Positions 11,640-22,775 of a stretch of 64,000 nt of DNA are shown piece by piece. Below the pieces are notes generated by a model, which ran no database searches, was not told the origin of the DNA, and saw only the letters and a list, made by a program, of their open reading frames with translations. Source of the stretch: Blasia pusilla (Eukaryota; Marchantiophyta; Marchantiopsida; Blasiales). The position numbers and the translations under genes are program-made. Every line of letters begins with the position of its first letter. Position 1 is the stretch's first letter. The DNA lies in contig CM114275.1 in the NCBI GenBank assembly GCA_050084515.1, positions 11,036,001-11,100,000 on the forward strand, read 5' to 3'.

Positions 11640-12525
11640 ACCACGGAAACTGAAGGTCCCAATCTCCTAGATGACCTCTCTGCAAGCCATACTTGCGTAA
11701 TCTTCTCTTCACCATCTACACAACCCTCTCCGCTAGTCCATCCGCCTCAGGATGATCTCGCGAAGTGATGCGGTGGTCAATCAACGCCTGATCACACAAG
11801 GCCTGAAACTCCCTGCAAAATTGTGTACACAGGTTTGTCAACATCTTTGTTGGTGTGCCGTAATGACTCAACACTCGATCTAGGAAGGCATACGCTACTC
11901 CCTCAATCGCTTTGTCAGGAAATGCAACCAATTCTATCCACTTTGAGAAGTGCTTGACCATCACCAACACATAATGACTATGGCGCTCTGTCAAAGGCAA
12001 AGGTCCCGCAAAATCCAAACTCCATATATAACCTAAACCCATGATTGGAAGTGGATGCAACTCTGGAGTCAAAGCATTGAACAATGCTCGGACTCGATCA
12101 CACACCATGCACCTGGCAACAAACTGCTGAACGTCACTCTATATGCCTCGTCACCAATACTGTATCTGGAGCAAGCTATACATCCACTTCACTCCAAAAT
12201 GACCCAACTCCTAGTGGGCATGACACACCAAACATGCTCTCCGTGAAGGATGAGGCACTACACGTACTCTACCATCCTCCCAAACTCGCAACTCATGTGT
12301 CCCCTCCCACTGGAACCGTCTGGCTTGCTGTAGGATCCGATCCCGCTCTCTAGCCCCCACTCTGCTCGCGACATTGCCAGTACACAGGTACTCCAAGACC
12401 ACTCCATCATCATGAATGTCTCGTCCACTTGTCGTCTCCTCACCGGCCTCTAGATCTAAGGACACTCCATCAGACCTCGCCATCGAAGTCTCAGCAATGT
12501 GGCTCTCTATAGCCAAAAAGTCCAA
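11640..12525 (-). pseudogene. Integrase zinc-binding domain and catalytic core, copy 2
   Basis: Sense order: a linker (from about 12,525), an HHCC region (PHPSRRACLVCHAH, then a C-x2-C in MVCDRVRA near 12,100), and the DDE core. The first Asp is in SLDFAGP (about 12,013), the third residue Glu is in GLAERV (about 11,730), and the middle position (about 11,833) reads N in MLTNLCTQF where copy 4 has D. The 34-residue gap between the second and third positions is typical of retroviral-type integrases. The loss of the middle Asp makes this copy catalytically dead. Confidence 0.85.
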
Positions 12526-12539
12526 ATAGGCTGACGCGT

Positions 12540-13060
12540 GCTATCCTGGCACCAACTCCTCATCACTCTCACCATGCCTACGAGATGCGATAGAGGCTCG
12601 TTGGCTCAAACCATCTGCATCATGGTTGAGCATCCCTAGTCTATGCACCACCTAGAAGTCATACTTCTTCAACAAAAGAGCCCACTTGGCAAGCTTCCAT
12701 ATAAGCTTTTCGGACTTCATCAACCACTTAAGTGGTTTATGATCACTAATGATGGTAAAGGGATTGCCGAATAGATAATACCTGAAATGTGCAATAGCCC
12801 ACACCGCAGTCAAGCACTCTTTCTCATACGAGCGAGCTATACTTCGCCTCTGCAACGTTGTTCGAGCGACTAGCGTAAGCCACCACGAACTCTCTACCAT
12901 CATCGTCATGCTGGGTGAGCACGGATCCAAGCCCCAACATGCTCCAATTGGTATGCAACTGAAAAGGACGTTCCCTGATTGGTCTCCTCAATATGGGCGC
13001 GGACGTCAATATGTCCTTGAGCAGCTAAAATGCTCTCTCTTGCTCATCCCCCGAGTGCCA
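12540..13060 (-). pseudogene. RNase H domain, copy 2
   Basis: The frames contain PILRRPIRERPFQLHTNWSM, VLTQHDDDGREFVVAYASRS and YEKECLTAVWAIAHFRYYL, then FTIISDHKPLKWLM and WALLLKKYDF. This is the standard Ty3/gypsy RNase H series (substrate strand removal after reverse transcription). The first catalytic Asp in the LHTDWS-type motif reads Asn here, while copy 3 keeps Asp. Two frames are needed, so it is a pseudogene. Confidence 0.85.
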
Positions 13061-13063
13061 CTC

Positions 13064-14110
13064 CTAATCCACCTTGGTCAGCAAGGTTAGAGGCTTCGCA
13101 ATCGAATTGAAACCCTTAACGTACCGTCGATAGAAGTTTTCCAATTCCATGAATGCACTAACTAGACTCACATCTGTAGGGCGTGGAATGCGTGAAATAG
13201 CCTCTACCTTTATTTGCTGCATACCTAGGCCCCTTGGGTATATCGTATGACCAAGGTACTCAATCTGGTCGTAGAAGAACTTGCACTTGCCTGGATGTAG
13301 CTTCAGCCAATATAACTGCAATCGTTGAAACACCTCCTCTACATGTCACTCATGCTCCTCAACCGTGGAGCTAAAGACTACGGTACCATCAATATAATAT
13401 CTAGAAAAATCCAGACATGCCAAGATCCTATCCATGACCCTCTCAAACTCAGTCGGGGCATTTTCTTTAACCCGAATAGTAAGAACCACCATTGGTACAA
13501 ATAATCCTTCCCGTGAGGATCGATGCCCCAAAATGCCGTCTTCTGCCTGTCCTCCAATCTGATAGGCAGTTGATGGGATCCGACTCGCATATCCAATGAA
13601 TTGAATATCTTTGCATGCCCAATTGCATCAAAGATCTCCTCAAGGGTAGGCATGGCATACCTATCAGACTTCGTATGCCGATTGATAGGACAATAATCTC
13701 CACACTACTCAGTGATGTTTTTTTGTTGTACAATAGCAGAAAGTATACCTGGGTCAATATATTTCAATAGCTCTTGTTCATAGTACGTAATGAGAACGAC
13801 GGATATTTGGTCTAAGTAACCTTTGACAACTGCATAAATAACCACCATTTGTTTTTCAATAGGAATTGAGTTGTATTGGTTTTTTGTTTAAGTATCTTAG
13901 TTAACCTAGCCCCGTAATTTAATAAATACTGAGTCGCAGCATCAAGGTCTGAACCAAATTGAGCAAAAGCCTATCTGTCCAGTTGCCATGCACATACTTC
14001 TTGGCAGGCATGATAGTGGCAGATGCATACTCTCCATGTGACATCTCCACTAGTCCTGCTCCAACCAAGTCCTGGCTCCTACTGCAAATCAAAGCCCTCT
14101 CCATGTCATT
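13064..14110 (-). pseudogene. Reverse transcriptase, copy 2
   Basis: Successive minus-strand frames show SHGEYASATIMPAKK, the fingers/palm region (AIGHAKIFNSLDMR, then QKTAFWGIDPHGKDYLYQW), the catalytic box as RYYIDGTVVF, and the thumb/connection region LHPGKCKFFYDQIEYLGH. The YxDD box has become YIDG, so it is inactive. Copy 3 preserves YIDD at the same place. This is a Ty3/gypsy reverse transcriptase. Confidence 0.9.
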
Positions 14111-14590
14111 GTACCTATAGGGTCGTCAGACGATTGGCGTGTCACTTGAAAACTCAATGCGGATCCGTGGACCCTTGAGCGTACCCAAATCTTGCATGCT
14201 GAATGCAAAATAACTCCTATAATACCTCAGGAATTGATGTATCCGATGGCGCTCTCCTCTTGTCAGCTTAGGGCCCATGTCTGGATTGCAAGTCTCCATC
14301 ATGACTACGGTAGGACTCTTCGGCGCGAATGTAGGTGGTTGCTATGGTGCAACCCCGTCTCGGACAACATAACTCGACTGCTCTCTTGTAGCCAACTGCA
14401 AAATCTGATCTCCATGTGCACTACCCAGAACTATGCTTGATGCTTTTGCATAGCTGCAAAACATCCCAAGAAGTCCAAGGGTGTCTCTCCCAATCACCTC
14501 TGCTGTGCCAATCTCCTTGGGTCTCGCCCCCAGCCATGGTCTCAATCATCTCGATAGGCATGGGGCTCACCAATGCAAGAGCTGTGATCT
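14110..14590 (-). pseudogene. Linker between DNMT and reverse transcriptase, copy 2
   Basis: This is decayed coding sequence on the minus strand (for example EQRRLRMRQITALALVS followed by GRDTLGLLGMF) without a recognised domain. Its RT-proximal 200 bp is homologous to the first part of copy 3 (50,545-50,760). That shows copy 3 begins just downstream of where a methyltransferase domain would lie, so its absence there is due to truncation. Confidence 0.6.
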
Positions 14591-15690
14591 GTCGCATCCT
14601 CAAACGACGCTGCTCAGCTACTCCTAAGTTGAAAATCCATGTCAAGCAATTCAAGTCCATCGCCTGACCCAAGACATGACGTCGTGATGCCTATGATAGT
14701 GACGGTACTATCGTCACTCCTGTGGGGAATCCTATCGCTCGCTCTCGCTCATCGGTGTTGGGCTCCACCAACCGCTGGACCTGGTCATCCCAAACCAAGC
14801 TGGAACCAGTCTCCTTGAATGCATAGGAAGCGGGAACACTCAAAAATGTGGAAAAGGTTGCCCGTGGCATGCCACTTCTGTTGACCAGAGTCATCGTGCC
14901 TCACAGCCTATGATTGACAGCCCAGATCCAATATAGAATCCACCAACAGTTGGGAGGGGCGCTCCACTCGCGCATATGCCCTCCGCAACACCTCGTGTGG
15001 TACCAAGTTGGTCCACCAAAGACGCGAGCCGTGTGCTCTAGAACCTACACTTTCCGCATCCAAAAATACTGTTGAGCCGATCCAAGCACGCACTTGCTAT
15101 GTACTCGTCACCACCCGTGACGTCGAATCTCCCAAGATCCGCACATTCTCCAGAATGTATGTTGGCGAACGAGACTGATGCTCCTGCAAGTGTCACAAAA
15201 TCCGCATCATCTCCCAAAACAACATGGACCAAGAATCAGCTAATCCGCTACCTCGTCCAACACTCGATTAGCCCTAACACAACCAACCTGCAATGACCAA
15301 GTCTATGGTCCCTACCCGCTCCAAGTCCTGCGCCCCCAACAATGAAATATCCCTCGATAGGGAACTGTGGTATCCCTAGACAGCGGACGCAGACAACAAG
15401 TCGGGAAAACAGAGGCGTAACTGCGCCACATGGTGAAGTGAAGCGTGCCTTGCAACATCATCAATCTCCACATACAGGTACTGCTGCACGCCTACTTCTG
15501 CCTGCAAAACAACACTTAACCCTGTGCTGATCCCTCCAAAGAGATCTAGCACGCGAATACCCTCCTCTGGGATGCACCACACAATCGGGGCTGTGTCCAA
15601 AGGGGTCATAGTAGCACTCCTCGCTACCCCGGGTTTCTCTGACCGGTCATGCTCTGGTGCAAATATCTCGCTCCACGCGGTTTGCACATG
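14590..15690 (-). pseudogene. Cytosine-5 DNA methyltransferase domain (DNMT3-like) inside the retroelement
   Basis: One almost continuous minus-strand frame holds the C5-methyltransferase motifs in canonical order. Motif I (SAM binding) is RVLDLFGGISTGLSVVL near 15,555. The YVEIDDVAR acidic region follows. Motif IV is IDLVIAGWLC near 15,275-15,300: the catalytic Cys codon is present, the preceding Pro has become Leu, and the next codon is a stop where Gln is expected. Motif VI is YILENV near 15,140-15,160. Motif VIII is GSRLWWTNL near 15,001-15,030. The late region has EPNTDERERAIGFPTGVT near 14,710-14,765, and motif X is LGQ/GQAMDLNCLTWIF near 14,635-14,672. The order I-to-X excludes the rearranged DRM type, and FLDAESV…RLWWTNL resembles DNMT3. 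The domain sits between protease and RT, in line with the rest of pol. The stops are CAG, CAA and CGA transitions. Confidence 0.85.
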
Positions 15691-15902
15691 TTTTGTGGCT
15701 AAGTGTCGAAGCTCCTTAATCGAGTCCTAAATCGACACCTCTCCTCCACGGATTGATGCGGCGACCATGATACTCCTCTCCATAGAAATTGGAGGAATGG
15801 GTGTATCCTCTGCATGGACATGTCCCTCAATCAAATCACTAGGCCAAGTGATGGCGTTGTTAAATGCTGCTAAGGTCGCCATCTCTCCTAGCCGGCGCTC
15901 GA

Positions 15903-16690
15903 TCACTGCACCAGTGAATCGAACGGGTAATGAGCTAAGTCGTCCATATTAGACTGCCGTCCTGGTCTGTAGGACGCTGACTCCTCCCAGTAATCCAGGG
16001 AAAAATCCATCGAGTACAACACTGCTCCACCAACTAAGACGTCATAGGACTCTACATCAGTCACTATCGTCTTGGCTCGCACCACACACTCATCTATAGG
16101 ATGTCTCGGGCGAATCCTCACCACAACCTTCTGTCGGGTGATATAATGTATGGTACTCGCTCCACCCAAGGATTTTTGTATCCGGAATGGAAAACGCTCC
16201 ACATCGGCTCTCGTCAAGCCCAATCCTTTGAATGACGCTTTCCCCAACATGAGGGGTTGCGCTCCTAAATCCAACAAGACACGGCGCAAACTAAAAGCTC
16301 TACCTCCTAGACTCACCAACTGGAAGACCTCTCCCCCGTTATCCAGCAACACAACACCAGGAGAAGCCATGGCACGCTCTACTGCGGGTCTAGCGGGCAT
16401 CTCTGCCATCCTAGCAGCCGCAACGTGCCATGAATCTGACGTGGACGGCCCAAGCATAAGCTCCAAGGGCAGGTCCATCACCTACTTTGCAATCATCCTT
16501 GAGCGTGACGCAAGAACACCAACTCCACGCTTACATAGCGTAGCGGCCAGCAGGAAATCAATGATGCTCTCAACATCTGCACGAAACCCAATATCCCCAA
16601 ATAACTTCCCAATACCCATAAATCCCTAACACATGCAGGGTAAAAGACTAGTAGAATGGGTAACCTGACAATAAATGTCAATGTTGCTCC
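15903..16690 (-). pseudogene. Retropepsin-like aspartic protease region, copy 2
   Basis: The 192-aa frame contains RRVLLDLGAQPLMLGKASF, where LLD-x-GAQPLML matches the retroviral-type D(S/T)GA active site with Leu in place of Ser/Thr. About 70 residues later comes YDVLVGGAVLYSMDFSLDYW, the second half of the fold. Upstream, in a frame joined by a stop, GDIGFRADVESIIDFLLAA continues the open coding. The role would be cleavage of the polyprotein. The downstream neighbour is the methyltransferase domain. Confidence 0.75.
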
Positions 16691-17065
16691 TCAACAACTG
16701 CAAATTTTGACTCCGACTCGGTCGTAAAGATAACTCCTGCACGTCGTACTCCCTTGGTACTGACGATGCTCAAATCTCCTCGATGTGCGGTGCAGGTCCT
16801 GCGGTCCGGTGCGGCACTGGCAACACGGAATGGCTACACGGGGCACGTCACTCGAGAATGGGGTGCGGCAATCGGCGGCATATCCTCCTCAGTCAACAAA
16901 ACACAATCTGCTCCTAGTGATGGTGCAGCCCCGCGATCGAGATGGTGGGGTGCGGCCATGAGCGGCACGGCGGCTCCTTATGGCTACGGGAGTCACAGCA
17001 CGGTACTCAATCGTCATCAAGCGTCTACCAATCAAGACTTACCAAAGAAAAAAATCAAATGGTGA

Positions 17066-18000
17066 CTACATCACTCCACAACGGTCACGTGTCATTGCTG
17101 AGCGGCCAGTCCTCAATTGGCGGAGTCGGTGGCCCTGGTCGGAGTAGCGCAGGCTGACGATGTAGGGCGGTATGAGGAGGAAGTCGCGGGTAGAGCCGAG
17201 GGCGGCACTATAAAGGTTGTCGGTTGAGGTCCGTCAATCCCAACCATTCAATACACAACGGCAGCTGACGGCAGGAAACGCACCGACGGAGCTGGACGGA
17301 TAATCCTCAAACGACGGTAATGGAAAATGCTCAACCGCGGAGTACGGCCGGAAATGGCTAAAATGGGGTCAAACACTGGAGGCGCAGCTGAAAGGGCGCA
17401 AGAAAATAGGTCGATGACGGGAAAATTTGACAAGTCCGGGGGGAATTTGGCATCTGTGTCACGAAGTTGCAGTGGTAGTGCAGAATCAGCGGCCGTCACG
17501 GGAGTTAGTGGCAAAACAAGCGGGTCCGGCGTCGGTGACGGACACTAGACGGAGGAACATCGTCGGTTAGACAGAGCCTCCCTGAAGTCGACGACAAGCG
17601 ATGGGAAGGAGATAGCAGGTACGGCCGAGTCCGCCTACGGCCAAGAACACGGTTGGGAAATAGAGGAGGCGGCCTTATAGGATTCGTGGTCGTGGAAGGC
17701 TGCGTGGTTGCATAGTGACACACGTGCAACGGCGGTCACGGCTGGAGCGGATGGCGTCCACGCTACGTCCAGCGACAGGCTTTGGCAGACCGAAGAAGGT
17801 TCTGGCGGCTAACGGTTGGCAGTGCGCACACGGAAATATTCCTCCCCCTTTTTCTTTTTTTTGTCCTCTTACTAAACTGGCACCCCGGCTGCTTCGGGTC
17901 AAGCTATTTTTTTTCCCTTTTACTTGGTTACCCCCTGTAGGCATACCTAGTCTTTTGTTTCTAACTATGAATTCCCCTCATAAATAGGGTCAACTCTCTA
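17066..18000. other. GC-rich stretch beyond the retroelement, origin uncertain
   Basis: Rich in cgg and cggtca words with short open frames on both strands (up to 103 aa), none with a recognisable domain. It may be 5' untranslated or leader sequence of copy 2 or part of an older insertion. I see no LTR ends here matching the family. Confidence 0.35.
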
Positions 18001-21000
18001 AACATAACTTCTCTCCCAAGTGACAAGTCCACTTGGCTAACCCAGTAACATGAGTAATATTTTACTTTTCTACCTCAAGTAAAGATTTTTACTACAAGGA
18101 ACAATGGGATTTCACTCACAAGGAACGGTGGCTATGGCAACTCCGCAAGAATGATCATAACTTTGCGCTCCAATCTGAGAATTGTGCACTGCTTCTTGAG
18201 TTACGTACAAAACTTCCGATCTACAAACTCATCAAATTGGTTTCTCCATTCAATCGTGGACTATCGTCCAACCGTTTTCGCAGGAAACTTTAAAATCAAT
18301 CGAATATTCTCAAATTGAACCGGCTTGCAATACTCGTAACCCCGGATCTCCGAGATCATTGATCCCGGGTCGAACTCCCTAACCCGTTTGCATACGGAGG
18401 CTCACTTGGCGCAGTTAATGCCGGCCCTCCAGCCTGACTAGTTCCTCCTCGTGTAACTCTCGGACTTGAACAAAATCTACGTCGTGTACCGTGGCCCATA
18501 AGATGGAGCCCTGAGAAACAAATAGCAATAAAGGATCGATAGTTGGATTCCCGTTTCATGTAAGATACCAAAGATCGAGAGTCGTCGTCCGTGAGGATTA
18601 CCGTCCATGCGTCCATGCGCTCATTGATGTCCAAGTGAATAATGTGGGGCCAGTTTCTGATCCACCCCATGTTCCTATCTCAAGAGGCAAGCCTTATGTC
18701 AACATGTCAGGTATTTTAGCATCGACACGTGGCCCATTGATAGGAAAGACAGCCGGACAGGAAGCAACCGAGGCTTCCGTATATGTACGGAACCTCTTTC
18801 TCTGCGAAATTTCTATTGGGTACAGAAAGTTTCCGAACCTCGTGGATTTCACGCTCTCAAACACCGAACCAAGGCGGGCTGGTTTGGGTAGCAGATAGTA
18901 GAGTTACGGTGCAGTATGTTGTAGGAGGCTTCACCCTTTTGTAAGAGGAGGTGCCCTTGGCCGGGTGTGGCCGAGGGAACCGGTGTTCCATACTTGTGAT
19001 TTCCACGGTAACTCTTAACGTCTTCTTTACCCTTTATTTGTTGCAGCCCCGGGTTCAGTCACAGTTGGGGGAGGTTTGCTTCTTCTTCTTTTTAACGGAA
19101 TATTTCCAATTTTTTACATTTAGAGACGGTAATTCCTGATTTAAACCAGTTTTAAGACACTTTGTATCTCAGTTGTAAGATTGCCCAAGCAATGCATTGG
19201 CATCGAAACTTAGTTTAGAAATAAATGGAGTAGAGGAACGAGTTAGCGCAGCGAGTTGTCCTTGAGGTCTGTGGAGTGTGGCAAGTTTAATTTCAGCCAT
19301 GAGCAGGTAGTTAGACTTTGCAGAGCGCATGCATGCCCCTTGAACACTAACCAAGAGGTAACGCAAGTCATAGTATTGCGATTGAAGCTTGAACCTCGTT
19401 GTCAATTCAAGACTCTTACATTGTACTATCATTTCCATTCCAACAGCTAGTCTACATTGAAAATTTTAAAACTTTGGCAAATGCAAAGAAAATTTTCTAC
19501 GTATCTACAACCCAATGCAAGCTCTGTCGCAACTGATTTCGGGTCCTTACAAGTGATTACCTCGATACTTCAACAAAGCATTTAAAGTCGGGCCTGCATG
19601 TCATGTGTTATGTGGGAAAGGAAGAAGGACAAGTAAAACTCAGCTCAAACCCCGATGGAGAGGAGACAAGAGAGATGTTGGGCCAATACAGTAAAGTTTA
19701 TTGTAGAATGACGGTAAGTGATATCATTCTTACACTTGTTCATGGTGGATGAACAAGTGTAAGTATGATATGCACAAATGTTATTAGACAAAGATGGTGT
19801 TGAGCCTAAACATTTTTTTTATCATTCCACATGCTTTGATTACTAATTCACCCGATCTAGATACACCCACATTCTAATAACTAAGTGAAAACTCGAATAT
19901 TCAGTCGTTGGGGACATAGAGTGCAAGAAGGCATAATCGATTTCTGTAAGCCAATGCTAAAGTGAGAAATCAAAAGGTACAAATGACTCACCTCAACTTG
20001 TCTTTGATCATTGACAATTCCTTGAATTCTTAGAGAAGCTTCATCACTTAACCCACCAATTTTTTATAATCACTCTACCACATCTCTTGTAGGCTCCAAC
20101 ATCCCTAAATTGCGTCTCTAACCTTGCTCTTCAATTTTATACGAGGGTGGTCGGCCCAATTTTTATAGGGAAGCTCCAATGTTAGCATAAATGTGTGTGG
20201 ATGGTAGAGTGGGTCCAATCATACACAAACAAGCATCTATACAAATATTGAATCCCTGATATTGTTAACAAGAATTCATTGTCAAAGAGCCATTATTTTC
20301 AAAGGGACCTTCCTTTCCAAGAAGAGATTCATTTCTTTGGGAGAAAAACTCTAAAAAAAGTAAACCCCTTCCTCACATAATAGTGTAGACTAGTTAGGGT
20401 GCAAGTGTAATGTATTAGCATGAGTACCCACCTTCCATGTTTATCCTCTTTATAACACCATTAATTAAGATCATAGGTTAATGTAAATATTACTACTTAA
20501 ACTCTGCCACATCTCTCGAAGATTCTCGCATCTCTAAGCTCTTCTCTACGTATCCTCTAACCAAGAGATGGTGCCCAAGGTTAATGCTCCAATGTAAATA
20601 AAAATTTGTATGGATGTTAGAGAGGAGGTTCAATCTTGCATAAGCAAATATCCATGCACATAGAGAATCCACTATAATCTTAATAATGCAAACCTACTAT
20701 TTTTGGAGACATCTTATTTTTCATATATTTGGGATATATTGGGAGTGAATATTTTTTAAATCCTTCTTACTATAATCTATATTATTATTAGAGAATATCT
20801 TTTCATTTTGAAATTACCTTTTCTTTTGACACATGTTTTTTTCCCATGAAATAATTCATCAATATTCTATAAGAATTTAATCATAAATTAAATAATTTAA
20901 AATTATATATTTATATGACGTGTAGATTAATAGGTAAGTTAAGAGGCTAGGTTTACCTTAACGTCCCCGGAACATTGGGCTCCGCAGTCGCTCCGCCAAT

Positions 21001-22775
21001 TGTATCTCTGAAGTTTGAACGGTGGAATTTAATTGCCAGGTACTTTCTCGATGGTTCACGTAGGAAAACGATATTTCGGCAAACTGAACTGAGATTTAGG
21101 TAAAGAATATAAACCGGCCTCTCATGCGGGGGAATGTGTTGGAGGTCTTAAATCTATATTATTAATATAAGATGGGGTTAGAATCCCTCCTTGGGAAGGA
21201 TGCATACGTTTCGGGTCTACGAACTATGAACGGGTCACGGATGGATGTGCGTACCGTTCCTCCGAACCCAAATTTTTCAATGGGAAACGCTCTAGTAATT
21301 TTAATTCTACATACGGGGAAAAAAAATCCTGGAAGTTTCAAGTCCGCATCGGAAATTCGTAATTTTTTCCCTCGCTTCTTCTGCGAGTAACCCCAATTCT
21401 TGCGGGCCCTACCTTGGAAAGCAAGCAGTGAAGCGTGATAGTTAGTCAAGTTGACTAACAGTAAGGGTGTACGTGTGATACGTTTCGCGTGTCATCGGAT
21501 CAGAACCTGGCGATGCCCGACAGGCAGACAGAGAGGAGCAAGCTGGCGAGCTGTCAGCGAAGCACGAGAGTGAGAGCGATACACCGGAAAGATCGAAGGC
21601 GGGGTTGCGGTAGTAGGCCTTCATTGACGGGGAAAAAGACTCACAACCGTTTTGGTCTCAGACAGAAAAGTTAAGAAACCTGTAGTACTGTACATCAGCT
21701 TCACATCGCCTCACATCGACGGGCTCTACTGATTGAAAACTTCGTCTTGAAGGGCATTTGTCCCTTCAGTCTGCGAGGGAAAGACGAGGAGAGAAGATCG
21801 GGACACGAGCGAGGCACGGAGCAAGAGTGGTGGATGAGAAGATAGCAGGGGGCAAATTATAAGCAGGTGGTGGCAGAAGGATGATGACACATATGCAAGC
21901 GAGGAGCTACGCTACGCTACTGTACTTTACTGTAGATGAGATGTGCAGAAATCTATAGGCTGTGGTTGGAATTAACTCACCGCTTCGGTTGTTTTTCTAT
22001 GTAGCACAAAATTTGCTCTGCGAGGCGGGGTTTTGTCGCGCTGCTTCTGTGAGGTGTCGTTCCCCGCTCTCTTGTCTTCGGCGCAGAGCAGGTATTGGAT
22101 GAGATATGAGAACAGGCTGAGAGATCTGGCATTCGTTTTAGGGTGTGGCAACTTTCCCAGGCTTCTCTGCGTAGAAACTGTGACTTCGCTGCAGTGCAAC
22201 TTATATTCTATTCGACTCACTGGGTGCAATTGTCCCGGCGCTAATTGACGTGCTTTCTGGCGCCGGCCTTCGGACTTCTTGGAGCGCGAGAGGTGATCCT
22301 CAGCAGCAAATAGGGAAATGTCTCTTGTCCTCCGGTAGCTCACTGCTTGTGGTTGCCATGACCAGCTCGTTTCCCAGGTTACAATCGGATCCTTCAGCAT
22401 GAGGAACACCAGATTGTTGCTTGGCTTTCAAGGCTCGCGGCGAAAGGAGTTTTCTTCATTACTAAGTGATCCGTTTGGTCTTGTGCCCAATCGATCCGGT
22501 GAAGTTGAACATTCTTCATAAATCGACATTGGTTGCGGATTTTGTAGTTCCGAGATTTAAATTCTCGAGCGATGAAGCTCTGAAATTCACTAACAACTTT
22601 TGTCTCTCCTGTCTTTGTGTCGACTCGGTGAAGACGTGAGGGTTCATGAGATGCCAGCATTCCAGTTTTGATCCGCCAGCAGGATTTTCTCCAGTTCAGT
22701 CTTTACGTTATAGTGCACCAATCAGTTCAGCTGGCGCACGACTTTGCAAGCTGACAAGGGAATACCATCTACAAT
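18001..22775. other. AT-rich intergenic and upstream region of the first OCTOPUS-like gene
   Basis: No gene, RNA or element end was found. A diverged tandem duplication with a period of about 420 bp is visible at 20,083-20,260 and 20,508-20,670 (both start with …ccacatctct and contain a gctccaatgt word). The last 1.5 kb before 22,776 is more GC-balanced and probably contains the promoter and 5' UTR of the downstream gene. Confidence 0.5.
21441..21459. promoter_or_regulatory. Palindrome of two inverted W-box cores
   Basis: gttagtcaagttgactaac is a perfect 19-nt inverted repeat around one central base, giving GTCAA and TTGAC (W-box core) back to back. It lies 1.3 kb upstream of the OCTOPUS-like gene. 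WRKY factors bind TTGAC(C/T). That this site is used is inference. Confidence 0.35.

Larger units (their letters stand above)
10059..17065 (-). mobile_element. Gypsy-type retroelement with DNMT and PHD finger, copy 2 (longest)
   Basis: This is a minus-strand element. Reading its sense strand (high to low coordinate), the order is: low-complexity N-terminal coding (about 17,065-16,690), aspartic protease, cytosine-5 DNA methyltransferase, reverse transcriptase, RNase H, zinc-binding domain and integrase core, integrase tail, PHD finger, a 125-bp LTR-derived segment, and the 3' LTR (10,059-10,681). No 5' LTR, primer-binding site or canonical gag with CCHC knuckle was found, so the 5' boundary is uncertain and the copy is probably truncated. 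Many in-frame stops are transitions (CAG/CAA/CGA to stop). The protease-RT-RNase H-integrase order is that of Ty3/gypsy. Confidence 0.85.

Noticed and set aside
17248-17987. Possible gag or 5' LTR of copy 2
   Set aside because: No LTR ends of the family, no primer-binding site and no CCHC knuckle found. The region was left as unassigned.
22033-22409. 145-aa frame antisense to the region upstream of 22,776
   Set aside because: It lies in the likely 5' UTR/promoter of the plus-strand gene, with no domain and no splice support.
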